Shown here one piece after another: positions 53,555-62,294 of a stretch of 64,000 bases of DNA. Origin of the DNA: Amycolatopsis sp. MtRt-6 (GTDB lineage Bacteria; Actinomycetota; Actinomycetes; Mycobacteriales; Pseudonocardiaceae); contig NZ_JADWPD010000031.1 in assembly GCF_017308975.1 (NCBI RefSeq), positions 86,645 to 150,644 of the forward strand. The letters run 5' to 3'. Both the position numbers and the translations under genes were made by a program. Position 1 is the first letter of the stretch; every line of letters begins with the position of its first letter. The notes beneath the pieces are model-generated. The model had not been told where the DNA came from and made no database searches. It worked only from the letters and a program-made list of their open reading frames with translations.

Positions 53555-55660
53555 TCAGCGGCGGTCGTAGTCGACCGCCACCTCCGGGGTCGTCGCGCGG
53601 CTCCGGCACGTCAGGATCCGGCTCGCCGCCACGTCGTCCTCCGTCAGGGCGTAGCGGACGTCCATGTCCACCTGGCCGTGCAGCAGCGTCGCCCGGCACG
53701 TTCCGCACGCGCCGCCCGTGCACGAGTACGGCACCTCGTACCCGGCTCGCAGTGCCGCGTCCAGCACCGTCTCGCCGGCTTCGGCCGTGACGCACGTCGT
53801 CGTGCCGCCGAGCGTCACCGCCACCCGTGACGGCGTGCCCGCCGGGTCGCGCGGCGGGGCCGCGCCGCGGAACAGTTCGAAGTGGACGTTCTCCTCCGGG
53901 ACGTCCGCGTCGGCCAGGGTGCGGCGGGCCAGCTCCGTCAGGCCGCGCGGTCCGCACAGGAACCACTCGTCGACCTTCGCCGGGTGGAGCCGGTTCTGCA
54001 GGAGCGCACGCAGCCGCGTCCCGTCGAGCCGGCCGCGCTGGTAGCGCTCGTGGGAAATGGCCAGCGCCTCGCCGACCGTGTCGAAGTGCCGGGGCCGGTG
54101 CGCGTGCAGGTCCGGGTCGCGCTCGTCGGTGCGGTAGTGGACGATGTGCAGCCGGCCGCCGAACCGCTGGGCGAGCCCGCTCAGCTCCGCCGCGAACAAC
54201 GTCGTCGCACCCGAGGTGTTGACGTACAGCAGCGTCGCCCGGCTGTGCGGCTCCGCGGTCAGCGCGCTGACCAGGATCGACAGCACCGGCGTGATGCCGC
54301 TGCCGGCGGCCAGCGCGACGTAGTGCGCGGTCCGCGCCGGATCGGGGGCGAGCGTGAACGCGCCGGAGGGCGGCAGGACGTCGAGGAAGTCGCCCGCGGC
54401 CAGTGCCGTGGTCGCGAAGCCGGAGAACGCCCCGCCCGGACGGCGCTTGACCGCGATCCGCAGCTCGCCGGCGCCGGCCGGCGCGCAGATCGAGTACGTC
54501 CGCCGGACGGGACGGCCGTCGACCACCGCGCGGACCGCCACGTGCTGGCCGGGCGTGAACCGGAACTCCGCCGCGAGCCGCGGCGGGACGGCGAAGGTGA
54601 TCGCGACGGCGTCCGCGGTCAGCGGCCGGACCTCCCGCACCCGCAGCCGGTGGAACCGGCTCGGTCCGAGTGGCGGCGGTTCGGGGCACGGCTCGGCGTC
54701 GCCGAGGTCGTCGGCCAGCCGCCGCCACGCGCGGTACTCCGCCGGCGTCAGCTCCCGGCCCCAGGCCGTGATGATCGGGACGTCGCGGGCCAGGTACGCG
54801 TCCCGGTTGTCCTTCCACGCCCGCAGGTAGCGGTAGAACGGCACGGCGGGGTGGAGGTGGTGCACCAGGTGGTAGTTCTGGAACAGCATCATCGGCGTCA
54901 TCAGCCACTCCAGCCCCACCCGCACCCGCGTGGTGCCGAACTTGTCGCGCGGCTTCGCGGCGGGCAGCCCGTGGTGCGGCAGCCAGTCGAACCACCACGC
55001 CAGCACGGCCAGCCCGATCCGCTGCGGCAGCACGTACGCCAGCAGCAGTTCCCGGCCGTGCCCGCCGGCGACCAGCGTCGCGGCCGCGGCGAACGCCAGC
55101 GACAGCAGCACGATCGACTCCGCCCGTTCCGCCGCCGGGCGGTGCCGCGCGCGGGCCGTGTAGAAGCGCGCGTACCAGAAGTCGATGGTGAGCCAGCGGA
55201 ACGGCAGCGACCACCAGGCTCCCTGCGATGTCCACGCGTCGGGATCGGTGTGCGAGTCCGCGTTCGTGTTGCGGTGGTGTTCACTGTGGACGAACCGGAA
55301 CAGCGGGAACGACGCGTACGCCGCGACGAACGGCATCGCCAGCCTGCCGAGCACCTCGTTGACCCATGTCAGCTTTCCTGCGGCGTGGTGGGCTGATTCG
55401 TGCACCACGGTGAACATCGTGAAGGTGACGATCGCGTGCAGTGGCACGGTGTACACCGGCGGCGCGATGCCCGTCAGCAGCAGCCAGGTCGCCGTGCCCC
55501 ACACGGCCGCGCCGCCCGCGAACAACAGCAGCGTCGGCACGGAAATCCGGGGCAGCGGGATGCGCGGCGAGGGCACCGAGCGCGCGGCCGGCAGCGGGAT
55601 TTCGGACGGCGGTGATCCGGACGCCCGGGAGCCGCGCGGCGGGGTATCGACGACGGGCAT
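53555..55660 (-). CDS. self-sufficient fatty-acid desaturase/hydroxylase fused to ferredoxin reductase
   Basis: A 701-residue natural fusion. Residues 1-300 form a membrane di-iron desaturase/hydroxylase with the three His boxes HESAHH (87-92), HSEHH (125-129) and HLVHH (264-268). Residues about 345-600 form an FAD/NAD(P)H reductase (RRTYSICAPAG, LAAGSGITPVLSIL, WFLCGPRG). Residues about 615-701 form a plant-type 2Fe-2S ferredoxin (YSCTGGACGTC, LTCRS). NAD(P)H electrons can thus pass internally to the di-iron site. The substrate may be an acyl chain, carotenoid or alkane. It is divergent from a TetR gene. Confidence 0.92.
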   Translation of the reverse strand: MPVVDTPPRGSRASGSPPSEIPLPAARSVPSPRIPLPRISVPTLLLFAGGAAVWGTATWLLLTGIAPPVYTVPLHAIVTFTMFTVVHESAHHAAGKLTWVNEVLGRLAMPFVAAYASFPLFRFVHSEHHRNTNADSHTDPDAWTSQGAWWSLPFRWLTIDFWYARFYTARARHRPAAERAESIVLLSLAFAAAATLVAGGHGRELLLAYVLPQRIGLAVLAWWFDWLPHHGLPAAKPRDKFGTTRVRVGLEWLMTPMMLFQNYHLVHHLHPAVPFYRYLRAWKDNRDAYLARDVPIITAWGRELTPAEYRAWRRLADDLGDAEPCPEPPPLGPSRFHRLRVREVRPLTADAVAITFAVPPRLAAEFRFTPGQHVAVRAVVDGRPVRRTYSICAPAGAGELRIAVKRRPGGAFSGFATTALAAGDFLDVLPPSGAFTLAPDPARTAHYVALAAGSGITPVLSILVSALTAEPHSRATLLYVNTSGATTLFAAELSGLAQRFGGRLHIVHYRTDERDPDLHAHRPRHFDTVGEALAISHERYQRGRLDGTRLRALLQNRLHPAKVDEWFLCGPRGLTELARRTLADADVPEENVHFELFRGAAPPRDPAGTPSRVAVTLGGTTTCVTAEAGETVLDAALRAGYEVPYSCTGGACGTCRATLLHGQVDMDVRYALTEDDVAASRILTCRSRATTPEVAVDYDRR

Positions 55661-55723
55661 CGAGCGGTCTCCTCGGTCGAGAAGCTCCTGGCGAGGCGGG
55701 AGTCACCGTAGACAACCCACTGG

Positions 55724-55735
55724 CGTTTGTAAACG
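55724..55735. promoter_or_regulatory. candidate TetR operator between desaturase fusion and tetR
   Basis: CGTTTGTAAACG has five-base inverted arms (CGTTT/AAACG) with a two-base centre and lies in the 138-bp divergent region. A related CAAACG word follows at 55775-55780, beside GTGGGT, and ACCCAC lies at 55715-55720, so a larger imperfect dyad is possible. Confidence 0.45.
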
Positions 55736-55798
55736 TTGTGCCACGCTTCGAAAAAAGGTCTGGGCCAGCCGAACGCAAACGGTGGGTAAGCTGCCCTT

Positions 55799-56389
55799 GT
55801 GAAGGCTGTCACCCACCCTGCCCCGGCACGCACCCGGGAACGGCTGCTGGACGCGGCCGCCGCCGTGATCGCCGGGGACGGCTGGGCCGCGGTGACGATG
55901 GGCAAGCTGGCCGCGCACGTCGGCGTCAGCAGGCAGACCGTCTACAACGAACTCGGCTCCAAGGCCGAGCTGGCCGAAGCGCTGGTGCTGCGCGAAACCG
56001 AGCGCTTCGCCGAGCGCGTGACCGAGGTCGTCGCCGCGCACCCGGGCCGCCCGGTCGACGGCGTCACCGCCGCCTTCCGGCAGACCCTCGAAGCCGCCAG
56101 GGCCAACCCGCTGATCCTCATCGCGCTCGGGTGCCCGAAGGGTGGCAGCGACGACTTCCTCCCGCTGCTGACCACCCGGCCCGAGGGCGTGCTCGAGCGC
56201 TCGGTCGACACCGTGGCGGCTCTGTTCGCGCGGTGCTACCCGGAGGTCGGCCTGACCCGCTCCGAGTGGACGGTCGCGGTCGAGGCGTTCGTCCGGCTGC
56301 TGCTCTCCCACCTCGTGCAGCCGACCGGGTCGGTGGCGCACGCGAGCGGCCAGATGCGCTGGGTGATCGGCCGGATGCTGGGCGCCTGA
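55799..56389 (+). CDS. TetR-family regulator
   Basis: The 196-residue protein has the TetR helix-turn-helix (TRERLLDAAAAVIAGDGWAA, VTMGKLAAHVGVSRQTVYNE, LGSKAELAEAL), then an all-helical ligand domain. GTG at 55799 has no clear Shine-Dalgarno. A GGGTAA (55784-55789) sits at -10 distance, so the mRNA may be leaderless. It is divergent from the desaturase-reductase gene and probably represses it in response to an acyl or isoprenoid ligand. Confidence 0.88.
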   Translation: MKAVTHPAPARTRERLLDAAAAVIAGDGWAAVTMGKLAAHVGVSRQTVYNELGSKAELAEALVLRETERFAERVTEVVAAHPGRPVDGVTAAFRQTLEAARANPLILIALGCPKGGSDDFLPLLTTRPEGVLERSVDTVAALFARCYPEVGLTRSEWTVAVEAFVRLLLSHLVQPTGSVAHASGQMRWVIGRMLGA

Positions 56390-56517
56390 CCTCGCAGGTG
56401 GCCCCCGGCCCGGTGGCGGAGGCCACTGGCCTAGACTCGGACGTCCCGGTCTGCAGGCGACCGGGGACATTTCCGCATGATTGTCCACCACAATCGTTAC
56501 CGCTCGAGGAGAAGACC

Positions 56518-57897
56518 TTGAAGAGCACCGTCGAGCAGCTGAGCCCGACGCGAGTCAAGATCAATGTCGAGGTGCCGTTCGACGAGCTCAAGCCGAACTT
56601 CGACCGCGCCTACCGCAAGATCGCCCAGCAGGTGCGCATCCCGGGCTTCCGGCCCGGCAAGGCGCCCGCTCGCGTCCTGGAAAGCCGGATCGGGCGCGGC
56701 CCGGTGCTCGACGAGGTCGTCAACGAGGCCATCCCGGCCAAGTACATCGAGGCCGTCCGCGCCAACGAGGTCCGCACGCTCGGCAACCCCGAGTTCGACG
56801 TGACCAAGCTCGAGGACCGCGACGTGCTCGAGTTCACCGCCGAGGTCGACGTGCGGCCGGAGATCGAGCTGCCCGACCTCGAGGGCTTCGCGGTCACCGT
56901 CGACGACGTCGAGCTGACCGACGCCGAGGTCGACGAGCAGCTCGACGAGCTGCGCGCCCGCTTCGGCACGCTGACCGGCGTCGAGCGCCCGGCCGAGAAC
57001 GGCGACTTCGTCTCGATCGACCTGTCCGCCGCCGTCGACGGCCAGGCCGTCGAGGAGGCGAGCACCAGCGGGCTGTCCTACGAGATCGGCTCCGGCCAGC
57101 TCGTCGACGGCATCGACGAGGCCATCATCGGCGCCACCGCAGGCGAGACCAAGACGTTCACCACCCAGCTCGTCGCCGGGGAGCACGCCGGCAAGGACGC
57201 CGAGGTGACCGTGACCGTCCAGTCGGTCAAGACCCGCGAGCTGCCCGAGGCCGACGACGAGTTCGCCCAGATGGCGAGCGAGTTCGACACGATCGACGAG
57301 CTCAAGAACGACCTGCGCGAGCGGCTCGGCCGCGTCAAGAAGATGCAGCAGGGCGTCCAGGCCCGCGACAAGGTGCTCGACGAGCTCCTGGAGCGCACCG
57401 AGGTGCCGATCCCGGAGAAGGTGCTCGACGCCGAGATCGAGAACCGCAAGCACGACGCGATCCACCCGTTCGACCACGACGAGGCCCAGTTCGCGCAGGC
57501 CCTCGAGGCCGAAGGCCGCACGCTCGAAGAGTTCGACGCGGAGACCCGCACCGAGTCGGAGAAGGCCGTCCGCACGCAGCTGCTGCTGGACACCATCGCC
57601 GACAAGGAAGAGGTCTCGGTCAACGACGGCGAGCTCACCGAGCGGATCATCTACCAGGCCCAGCGCTTCGGGATCAGCCCGGACGAGTACGTCCAGCGCG
57701 CCCAGCAGTCCGGCCAGCTGACCGCGATCTACGCCGACGTGCGCCGCGGCAAGGCCCTCGCCTCGGTGGTCCGGAAGGCGACCGTGACCGACGGCTCCGG
57801 CGCCGAGGTCGACCTCTCGGAGCTGTTCGGCACCGACGAGCCGGCAACCGAGGAGACGCAGGTCACCGACGAAACGGCGAAGACTCCGGCGGAGTGA
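56518..57897 (+). CDS. tig: trigger factor
   Basis: A 459-residue ribosome-associated chaperone with peptidyl-prolyl isomerase activity. The N-terminal ribosome-binding signature GFRPGKAPARVLESRIG, the PPIase domain (about 160-245; ENGDFVSIDLSAAVDG, YEIGSGQLVDGIDEAIIG) and the long helical C-terminal arms are present. The start is a rare TTG at 56518, fixed by GAGGAG six bases upstream and by the family N-terminus MKSTVEQLSPTRVKINVEVP. The acidic tail (about 435-459) is typical of actinobacteria. It precedes the clpP genes in the conserved order. Confidence 0.97.
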   Translation: MKSTVEQLSPTRVKINVEVPFDELKPNFDRAYRKIAQQVRIPGFRPGKAPARVLESRIGRGPVLDEVVNEAIPAKYIEAVRANEVRTLGNPEFDVTKLEDRDVLEFTAEVDVRPEIELPDLEGFAVTVDDVELTDAEVDEQLDELRARFGTLTGVERPAENGDFVSIDLSAAVDGQAVEEASTSGLSYEIGSGQLVDGIDEAIIGATAGETKTFTTQLVAGEHAGKDAEVTVTVQSVKTRELPEADDEFAQMASEFDTIDELKNDLRERLGRVKKMQQGVQARDKVLDELLERTEVPIPEKVLDAEIENRKHDAIHPFDHDEAQFAQALEAEGRTLEEFDAETRTESEKAVRTQLLLDTIADKEEVSVNDGELTERIIYQAQRFGISPDEYVQRAQQSGQLTAIYADVRRGKALASVVRKATVTDGSGAEVDLSELFGTDEPATEETQVTDETAKTPAE

Positions 57898-57906
57898 AGC
57901 TGTGAG

Positions 57907-57948
57907 CGAACTTGGGCGGTGTCAGGCATTCTGCACCGCCCAAGTTCG
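57907..57948 (+). terminator. intrinsic terminator after tig
   Basis: CGAACTTGGGCGGTG (57907-57921) pairs perfectly with CACCGCCCAAGTTCG (57934-57948) in a 15-bp stem with a 12-base loop, followed by TTAG. It separates tig from clpP1 transcription. Confidence 0.85.
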
Positions 57949-57987
57949 TTAGGGTCGGATACAAGATCTCAAGCATCTGAAACGACA

Positions 57988-58015
57988 GCGGTGGCCGTCA
58001 GCACCGGGCCACCGC
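57988..58015 (+). promoter_or_regulatory. leader hairpin before clpP1
   Basis: GCGGTGGCC (57988-57996) and GGCCACCGC (58007-58015) form a perfect 9-bp stem in the likely 5' leader, about 20 bp before the GTG start at 58036. It could affect mRNA stability or translation. Confidence 0.45.
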
Positions 58016-58035
58016 CGGCGAAAAGGCAGGCAGAC

Positions 58036-58641
58036 GTGACGCAGCACACGCCCGAGGCGCGGACCGGCACCGCAGGGCTCACCCTCACCGACTCGGTGTT
58101 CGAGCGGTTGCTCCAGGAGCGCATCGTCGTCCTCGGTTCCGAGGTCAACGACGAGATCGCCAACCGGATCACCGCGCAGCTGTTGCTGCTCGACGCCGAC
58201 GACGCCGAGTCCGACATCCGCTTCTACATCAACTCGCCGGGTGGCTCGGTCACCGCCGGGTTCGCCATCTACGACACCATGCAGCTGATCCGCCCGGACG
58301 TCGCGACCTACGCGATGGGCATGGCGGCCTCGATGGGGCAGTTCCTCCTCTCCTCGGGCACGCCCGGCAAGCGCTACGCGCTGCCGCACGCGCGCATCCT
58401 GATGCACCAGCCGTCGGCCGGTGTCGGCGGCACGGCGTCGGACATCGCGATCCAGGCGGACCTGTTCAACAAGTGGAAGCAGGAGCTGGCCCGGATCACC
58501 GCGGACCAGACCGGCCAGACGGTCGAGCAGATCATCAAGGACGGCGACCGCGACCGCTGGTTCACCGCTCAGGAGGCGAAGGACTACGGGTTCGTCGACC
58601 ACGTCCTCACCGCCGACATCGCCCGTCCGGGCTCGAACTGA
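58036..58641 (+). CDS. clpP1: ATP-dependent Clp protease proteolytic subunit 1
   Basis: A 201-residue serine peptidase subunit. The catalytic Ser is in YAMGMAASMGQFLLSSG, His in RILMHQPSAG and Asp in KDGDRDRWFTA. It has the expected ClpP length. GTG at 58036 follows AAAGGCAGG. In actinobacteria two different ClpP rings, ClpP1 and ClpP2, assemble into one tetradecamer, and both genes are typically essential. It is followed by clpP2 after 26 bp. Confidence 0.96.
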   Translation: MTQHTPEARTGTAGLTLTDSVFERLLQERIVVLGSEVNDEIANRITAQLLLLDADDAESDIRFYINSPGGSVTAGFAIYDTMQLIRPDVATYAMGMAASMGQFLLSSGTPGKRYALPHARILMHQPSAGVGGTASDIAIQADLFNKWKQELARITADQTGQTVEQIIKDGDRDRWFTAQEAKDYGFVDHVLTADIARPGSN

Positions 58642-58667
58642 GCGCGAAGCACACAGGAGACTCGACC

Positions 58668-59321
58668 ATGAGCAACTTCAGGCTCCCGGGTGACTTCCGG
58701 GCTCCGAACACCCCCCAGTCGCGGTACATCCTCCCGTCGTACGTCGAGCGCACCAGCTACGGCGTCAAGGAGTCGAACCCGTACAACAAGCTGTACGAAG
58801 AGCGCGTCATCTTCCTCGGCGTGCAGGTGGACGACGCCTCGGCCAACGACGTGATGGCCCAGCTGCTGCACCTCGAGCACGAGGACCCGGACCGCGACAT
58901 CCTGGTCTACATCAACTCGCCGGGTGGCTCGTTCACCTCGCTGATGGCGATCTACGACACCATGCAGTTCGTCCGCCCGGACATCCAGACGTACTGCCTC
59001 GGCCAGGCCGCCTCGGCCGCCGCGGTGCTGCTGTCGGCCGGCACGCCGGGCAAGCGCTACGCGCTGCCGAACTCGCGCGTGCTGATCCACCAGCCGGCCA
59101 CCGAGGGCACCTACGGCCAGGTCTCCGACCTGGAGATCCAGGCGAACGAGATCCAGCGGGTGCGGCGCCAGATGGAGGTCATCCTGGCCAAGCACACGGG
59201 CAAGGACCCGGACCAGATCCGGACCGACATCGAGCGCGACAAGATCCTCACGGCCGAAGAGGCCAAGGCGTACGGCATCATCGACGAGGTCCTGCCGTAC
59301 CGTAAGGCGTCGGCTCTGTAG
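58668..59321 (+). CDS. clpP2: ATP-dependent Clp protease proteolytic subunit 2
   Basis: The 217-residue subunit carries Ser in CLGQAASAAAVLLSAG, His in RVLIHQPATEG and Asp in TDIERDKILTAEE. It has the extended N-terminus (FRAPNTPQSRYILPSYVER) of actinobacterial ClpP2, which in relatives docks the ClpX or ClpC ATPase. ACAGGAGA precedes the ATG at 58668. It is co-transcribed with clpP1 and ends 9 bp before a hairpin. Confidence 0.96.
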   Translation: MSNFRLPGDFRAPNTPQSRYILPSYVERTSYGVKESNPYNKLYEERVIFLGVQVDDASANDVMAQLLHLEHEDPDRDILVYINSPGGSFTSLMAIYDTMQFVRPDIQTYCLGQAASAAAVLLSAGTPGKRYALPNSRVLIHQPATEGTYGQVSDLEIQANEIQRVRRQMEVILAKHTGKDPDQIRTDIERDKILTAEEAKAYGIIDEVLPYRKASAL

Positions 59322-59330
59322 ATCCGCCAG

Positions 59331-59364
59331 GCCGGTGTGTGTCGAGAAGACGACACACACCGGC
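59331..59364 (+). terminator. intrinsic terminator after clpP2
   Basis: GCCGGTGTGTGTCG (59331-59344) and CGACACACACCGGC (59351-59364) form a perfect 14-bp stem with a six-base loop. It separates the clpP operon from clpX. Confidence 0.85.
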
Positions 59365-59551
59365 ATCCTGGTTTAGGGTCGTCCTCTGACGTGCTCCCGG
59401 AGCTCGTGGGTGTTCCCGCTCGCGGCATCGGACGGGTACCGTCAGTGGCAATGCGTGAGGCTCCGCCCGGTCGACCGTGGCCGGCGGGTCGCACCGTCGC
59501 AACACACGTCAGGCGCGGAAACCCGCGCCGGAGGGGACGAGGTCAACGGCC

Positions 59552-60847
59552 ATGGCACGGATCGGTGACGGCGGAGACCTGCTGAAGTGTTCTTTCTGCG
59601 GGAAGAGCCAGAAGCAGGTGAAGAAGCTCATTGCCGGCCCCGGGGTCTACATCTGCGATGAGTGCATCGACCTCTGCAACGAGATCATCGAGGAGGAGCT
59701 GGCCGAGGCCGGCGACGTCAAGCTCGACGAGCTGCCCAAGCCCGCCGACATCCACGAGTTCCTCGAGCAGTACATCATCGGCCAGGAAGACGCCAAGCGG
59801 ACGCTCGCGGTAGCGGTCTACAACCACTACAAGCGGATCCAGGCGGACGACAAGGCCGGGCCGAAGGACTCCAAGGAGGAGTCGGTCGAGCTCGCCAAGT
59901 CGAACATCCTGATGCTCGGCCCCACCGGGTGCGGCAAGACCTACCTCGCGCAGACGCTCGCGAAGCTGCTGAACGTGCCGTTCGCCATCGCGGACGCCAC
60001 AGCGCTGACCGAAGCGGGTTACGTCGGCGAGGACGTCGAGAACATCCTGCTCAAGCTCATCCAGGCGGCGGACTACGACGTCAAGCGGGCCGAGACCGGG
60101 ATCATCTACATCGACGAGGTCGACAAGATCGCCCGCAAGAGCGAGAACCCGTCGATCACCCGGGACGTCTCCGGCGAGGGCGTCCAGCAGGCGCTGCTGA
60201 AGATCCTCGAGGGCACCACCGCCTCGGTCCCGCCGCAGGGCGGCCGCAAGCACCCGCACCAGGAGTTCATCCAGATCGACACGACGAACGTGCTGTTCAT
60301 CGTGGCCGGCGCGTTCGCCGGGCTGGAGAAGATCATCAACGAGCGGGTCGGCAAGCGCGGCCTCGGCTTCGGCGCGGAGATCCGCACCAAGTCCGAGATC
60401 GAGGAGAGCGACGTCTTCTCCGACACCATGCCGGAGGACCTGATCAAGTTCGGGCTGATCCCGGAGTTCATCGGCCGCCTCCCGGTCGTGGCGACGGTGA
60501 ACCACCTGGACAAGGACTCGCTGGTCAACATCCTCACCCAGCCGCGCAACGCCCTGGTGAAGCAGTACAAGAAGCTCTTCGAGATGGACAACGTCGAGCT
60601 CGAGTTCACCAAGACCGCGCTCGAGGCCATCGCCGACCAGGCGGTCCTGCGGGGCACGGGTGCCCGTGGGCTGCGCGCCATCATGGAAGAGGTGCTGCAG
60701 CCGGTCATGTACGACATCCCGAGCCGCGACGACGTGGCGAAGGTCGTCATCACCGAGCAGACCGTCCGGGAGAACGTGAACCCGACGATCGTCGCCCGGC
60801 AGCCGACGCGGCGCGCGCGCAGCGAGCGCGGCGAGAAGTCGGCCTGA
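59552..60847 (+). CDS. clpX: ATP-dependent Clp protease ATP-binding subunit ClpX
   Basis: The 431-residue AAA+ unfoldase feeds substrates to ClpP. It has the N-terminal zinc finger (KCSFCGKSQ with GVYICDECIDLC), Walker A (GPTGCGKTYLAQ), Walker B (IIYIDEVDKIA), the RKH loop (GGRKHPHQEF), pore loop GYVGEDVENIL, the IGF-type ClpP-docking tripeptide region (KRGLGFGAE) and sensor-2 (GARGLRAIMEE). ATG at 59552 follows GGAGGGGACGAGG. It has its own promoter region, since a terminator separates it from clpP2. Confidence 0.97.
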   Translation: MARIGDGGDLLKCSFCGKSQKQVKKLIAGPGVYICDECIDLCNEIIEEELAEAGDVKLDELPKPADIHEFLEQYIIGQEDAKRTLAVAVYNHYKRIQADDKAGPKDSKEESVELAKSNILMLGPTGCGKTYLAQTLAKLLNVPFAIADATALTEAGYVGEDVENILLKLIQAADYDVKRAETGIIYIDEVDKIARKSENPSITRDVSGEGVQQALLKILEGTTASVPPQGGRKHPHQEFIQIDTTNVLFIVAGAFAGLEKIINERVGKRGLGFGAEIRTKSEIEESDVFSDTMPEDLIKFGLIPEFIGRLPVVATVNHLDKDSLVNILTQPRNALVKQYKKLFEMDNVELEFTKTALEAIADQAVLRGTGARGLRAIMEEVLQPVMYDIPSRDDVAKVVITEQTVRENVNPTIVARQPTRRARSERGEKSA

Positions 60848-60855
60848 GGCCGGGC

Positions 60856-60881
60856 GTCTCCGGGCCGCCCGGCCCGGAGAC
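60856..60881 (+). terminator. hairpin after clpX
   Basis: GTCTCCGGGCC (60856-60866) pairs with GGCCCGGAGAC (60871-60881) around a four-base loop, just after the clpX stop and before the membrane-protein gene at 60898. It may be a terminator or attenuator. Confidence 0.7.
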
Positions 60882-60897
60882 CCGACAGGAAAGCTGA

Positions 60898-61305
60898 ATG
60901 ACTGCTGACTCTATCCCGGGTTCCGGGGCCGCTCAGGGCGGCGTGCAAGCGCCGGCGCCGCCGGCCCCGGAACCCGCCGGGACCACCCCGGCCGGGCCGG
61001 TCCTGGGGTTCCGTGAGCTGAGCGAACGCGTGATCGCGTCCGTCGCCGACCGGTACCCGTGGCTGAACCGGGTGCTGATGGGCATGCTGGCCGTGTTCAC
61101 CGGCACGTGCGTCGTCGCCGTCGTGTCCCGGCTGTCTCCGTTGCCGCTGATTCCCGTGCCGTTTTTCGTCGTCGCGGCGTACGGGCTGTGGCAGGCCCGT
61201 GGCGTGACCGATCGGCGCCGGCTGTTCAACTGGGTGCTGCTGTTCGGCCTCGCGACCATGGTCGGGTTCTGGCTGATCGCGGTCGTCGGCCGCTGGGTGG
61301 AGTGA
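60898..61305 (+). CDS. small membrane protein after clpX
   Basis: A 135-residue protein with a Pro/Ala-rich N-terminal tail (residues 1-35), an amphipathic stretch (FRELSERVIASVADRYPWLN), and three hydrophobic helices (about 60-80, 82-98 and 110-130). AGGAAAGC precedes the ATG. I recognise no family. Its position next to clpX may be conserved in relatives, but nothing in the sequence ties it to proteolysis. Confidence 0.72.
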   Translation: MTADSIPGSGAAQGGVQAPAPPAPEPAGTTPAGPVLGFRELSERVIASVADRYPWLNRVLMGMLAVFTGTCVVAVVSRLSPLPLIPVPFFVVAAYGLWQARGVTDRRRLFNWVLLFGLATMVGFWLIAVVGRWVE

Positions 61306-61323
61306 ACTTCCGGCGTCCGGAGG

Positions 61324-61349
61324 GTTTGCGGGCGTCGGTGCCTGGGTAA
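61324..61349 (+). promoter_or_regulatory. SigB-like promoter for the MEDS/HATPase gene, probably leaderless
   Basis: GTTT (61324-61327) and GGGTAA (61344-61349), 16 nt apart, match the SigB/SigF-type consensus. The predicted start site falls at about 61356-61359, on or next to the GTG start, and there is no Shine-Dalgarno. Confidence 0.55.
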
Positions 61350-61358
61350 GACAACCCC

Positions 61359-62279
61359 GTGGTAGATGCCCTCAGACCGTTCCGGCATCCGGCACTTTTC
61401 TATCGCGGCGACACCGAGTACCTGGACGGTGTCATTCCGTTCCTGCTCGAAGGACTCGACCGGGGCGAACCCGCGGCCGTCGCCGTGCCCGGCCGCAACC
61501 TGCTGCTGATCGAGAAGGCCCTGGAAGACCGGGCGACCGAAGTCCGGCTCATCGACATGCAGCGGGCGGGCCGCAATCCCGGCGCCATCCTGCCGTCGGT
61601 GCTGCACGCCTTCGCCGCCGAGCACGCCGGCCCGGTGCGCATCGTGGGCGAGCCGATCTGGGCCGGCCGCACGGACTCGGAGTACCCGGCGTGCGTGGAG
61701 CACGAGGCCCTCATCAACAACGCTTTCGCCGGGCGTGACCTGGCGGTGCTCTGCCCGTACGACGTCGGGGTGCTGCCGCCGCCGGTCCTGGCCGACGCCG
61801 AGCGGACCCACCCCGAGCTGTGGGGGCTGGCCGGGCCGTTCGTCAGCCCGCGCTTCGACCCCGACGGCGTCCGCGCGGACTTCACGCGGCCGCTCGATCC
61901 GCCGCCGGGCGCGGTCGAGCGCGGCTTCGACCTCGGACAGCTGGCGTCGCTGCGCGGCTTCGCGGAGATCTGGGCCGCCCGGCACGGCCTGCGCCGCCCC
62001 CGCCGTGACGAGTTCGCGCTGGCGATCGCGGAGCTGACGACGAACAGCGTGCTCTACGGCGGCGGCACCGGCGTGCTGCGGCTGTGGGCGGAGCCGTCCC
62101 AGGTGATCGGCGAGGTGAGCGACGCGGGCACGATCGCCAACCCCCTGGCCGGCCGCATCCCGCCCGCGGCGACGACCTTGGGCGGCCGCGGCCTGCTGCT
62201 GGTCAACCGCCTGGCCGACCTGGTCCGCACGTACTGGATCCCGGGCCGCACGACGACCCGCATCCACTTCGCCCGCTAG
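61359..62279 (+). CDS. MEDS-domain protein with anti-sigma-type HATPase
   Basis: The 306-residue protein has an N-terminal MEDS sensory domain (about 8-165; HPALFYRGDTEYLDGVIPFL, LCPYDVGVLPPPVL) and a C-terminal HATPase_c_2 domain (about 190-305) like RsbW-type anti-sigma kinases. The N box is FALAIAELTTNSVLYGGG and the G box is GGRGLLLVNRL. Such fusions are common in actinomycetes and are thought to feed partner-switching stress systems. The gene has a SigB-like promoter and probably a leaderless mRNA beginning near GTG 61359. Confidence 0.85.
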   Translation: MVDALRPFRHPALFYRGDTEYLDGVIPFLLEGLDRGEPAAVAVPGRNLLLIEKALEDRATEVRLIDMQRAGRNPGAILPSVLHAFAAEHAGPVRIVGEPIWAGRTDSEYPACVEHEALINNAFAGRDLAVLCPYDVGVLPPPVLADAERTHPELWGLAGPFVSPRFDPDGVRADFTRPLDPPPGAVERGFDLGQLASLRGFAEIWAARHGLRRPRRDEFALAIAELTTNSVLYGGGTGVLRLWAEPSQVIGEVSDAGTIANPLAGRIPPAATTLGGRGLLLVNRLADLVRTYWIPGRTTTRIHFAR

Positions 62280-62294
62280 CGGGGCGGCTACGGG

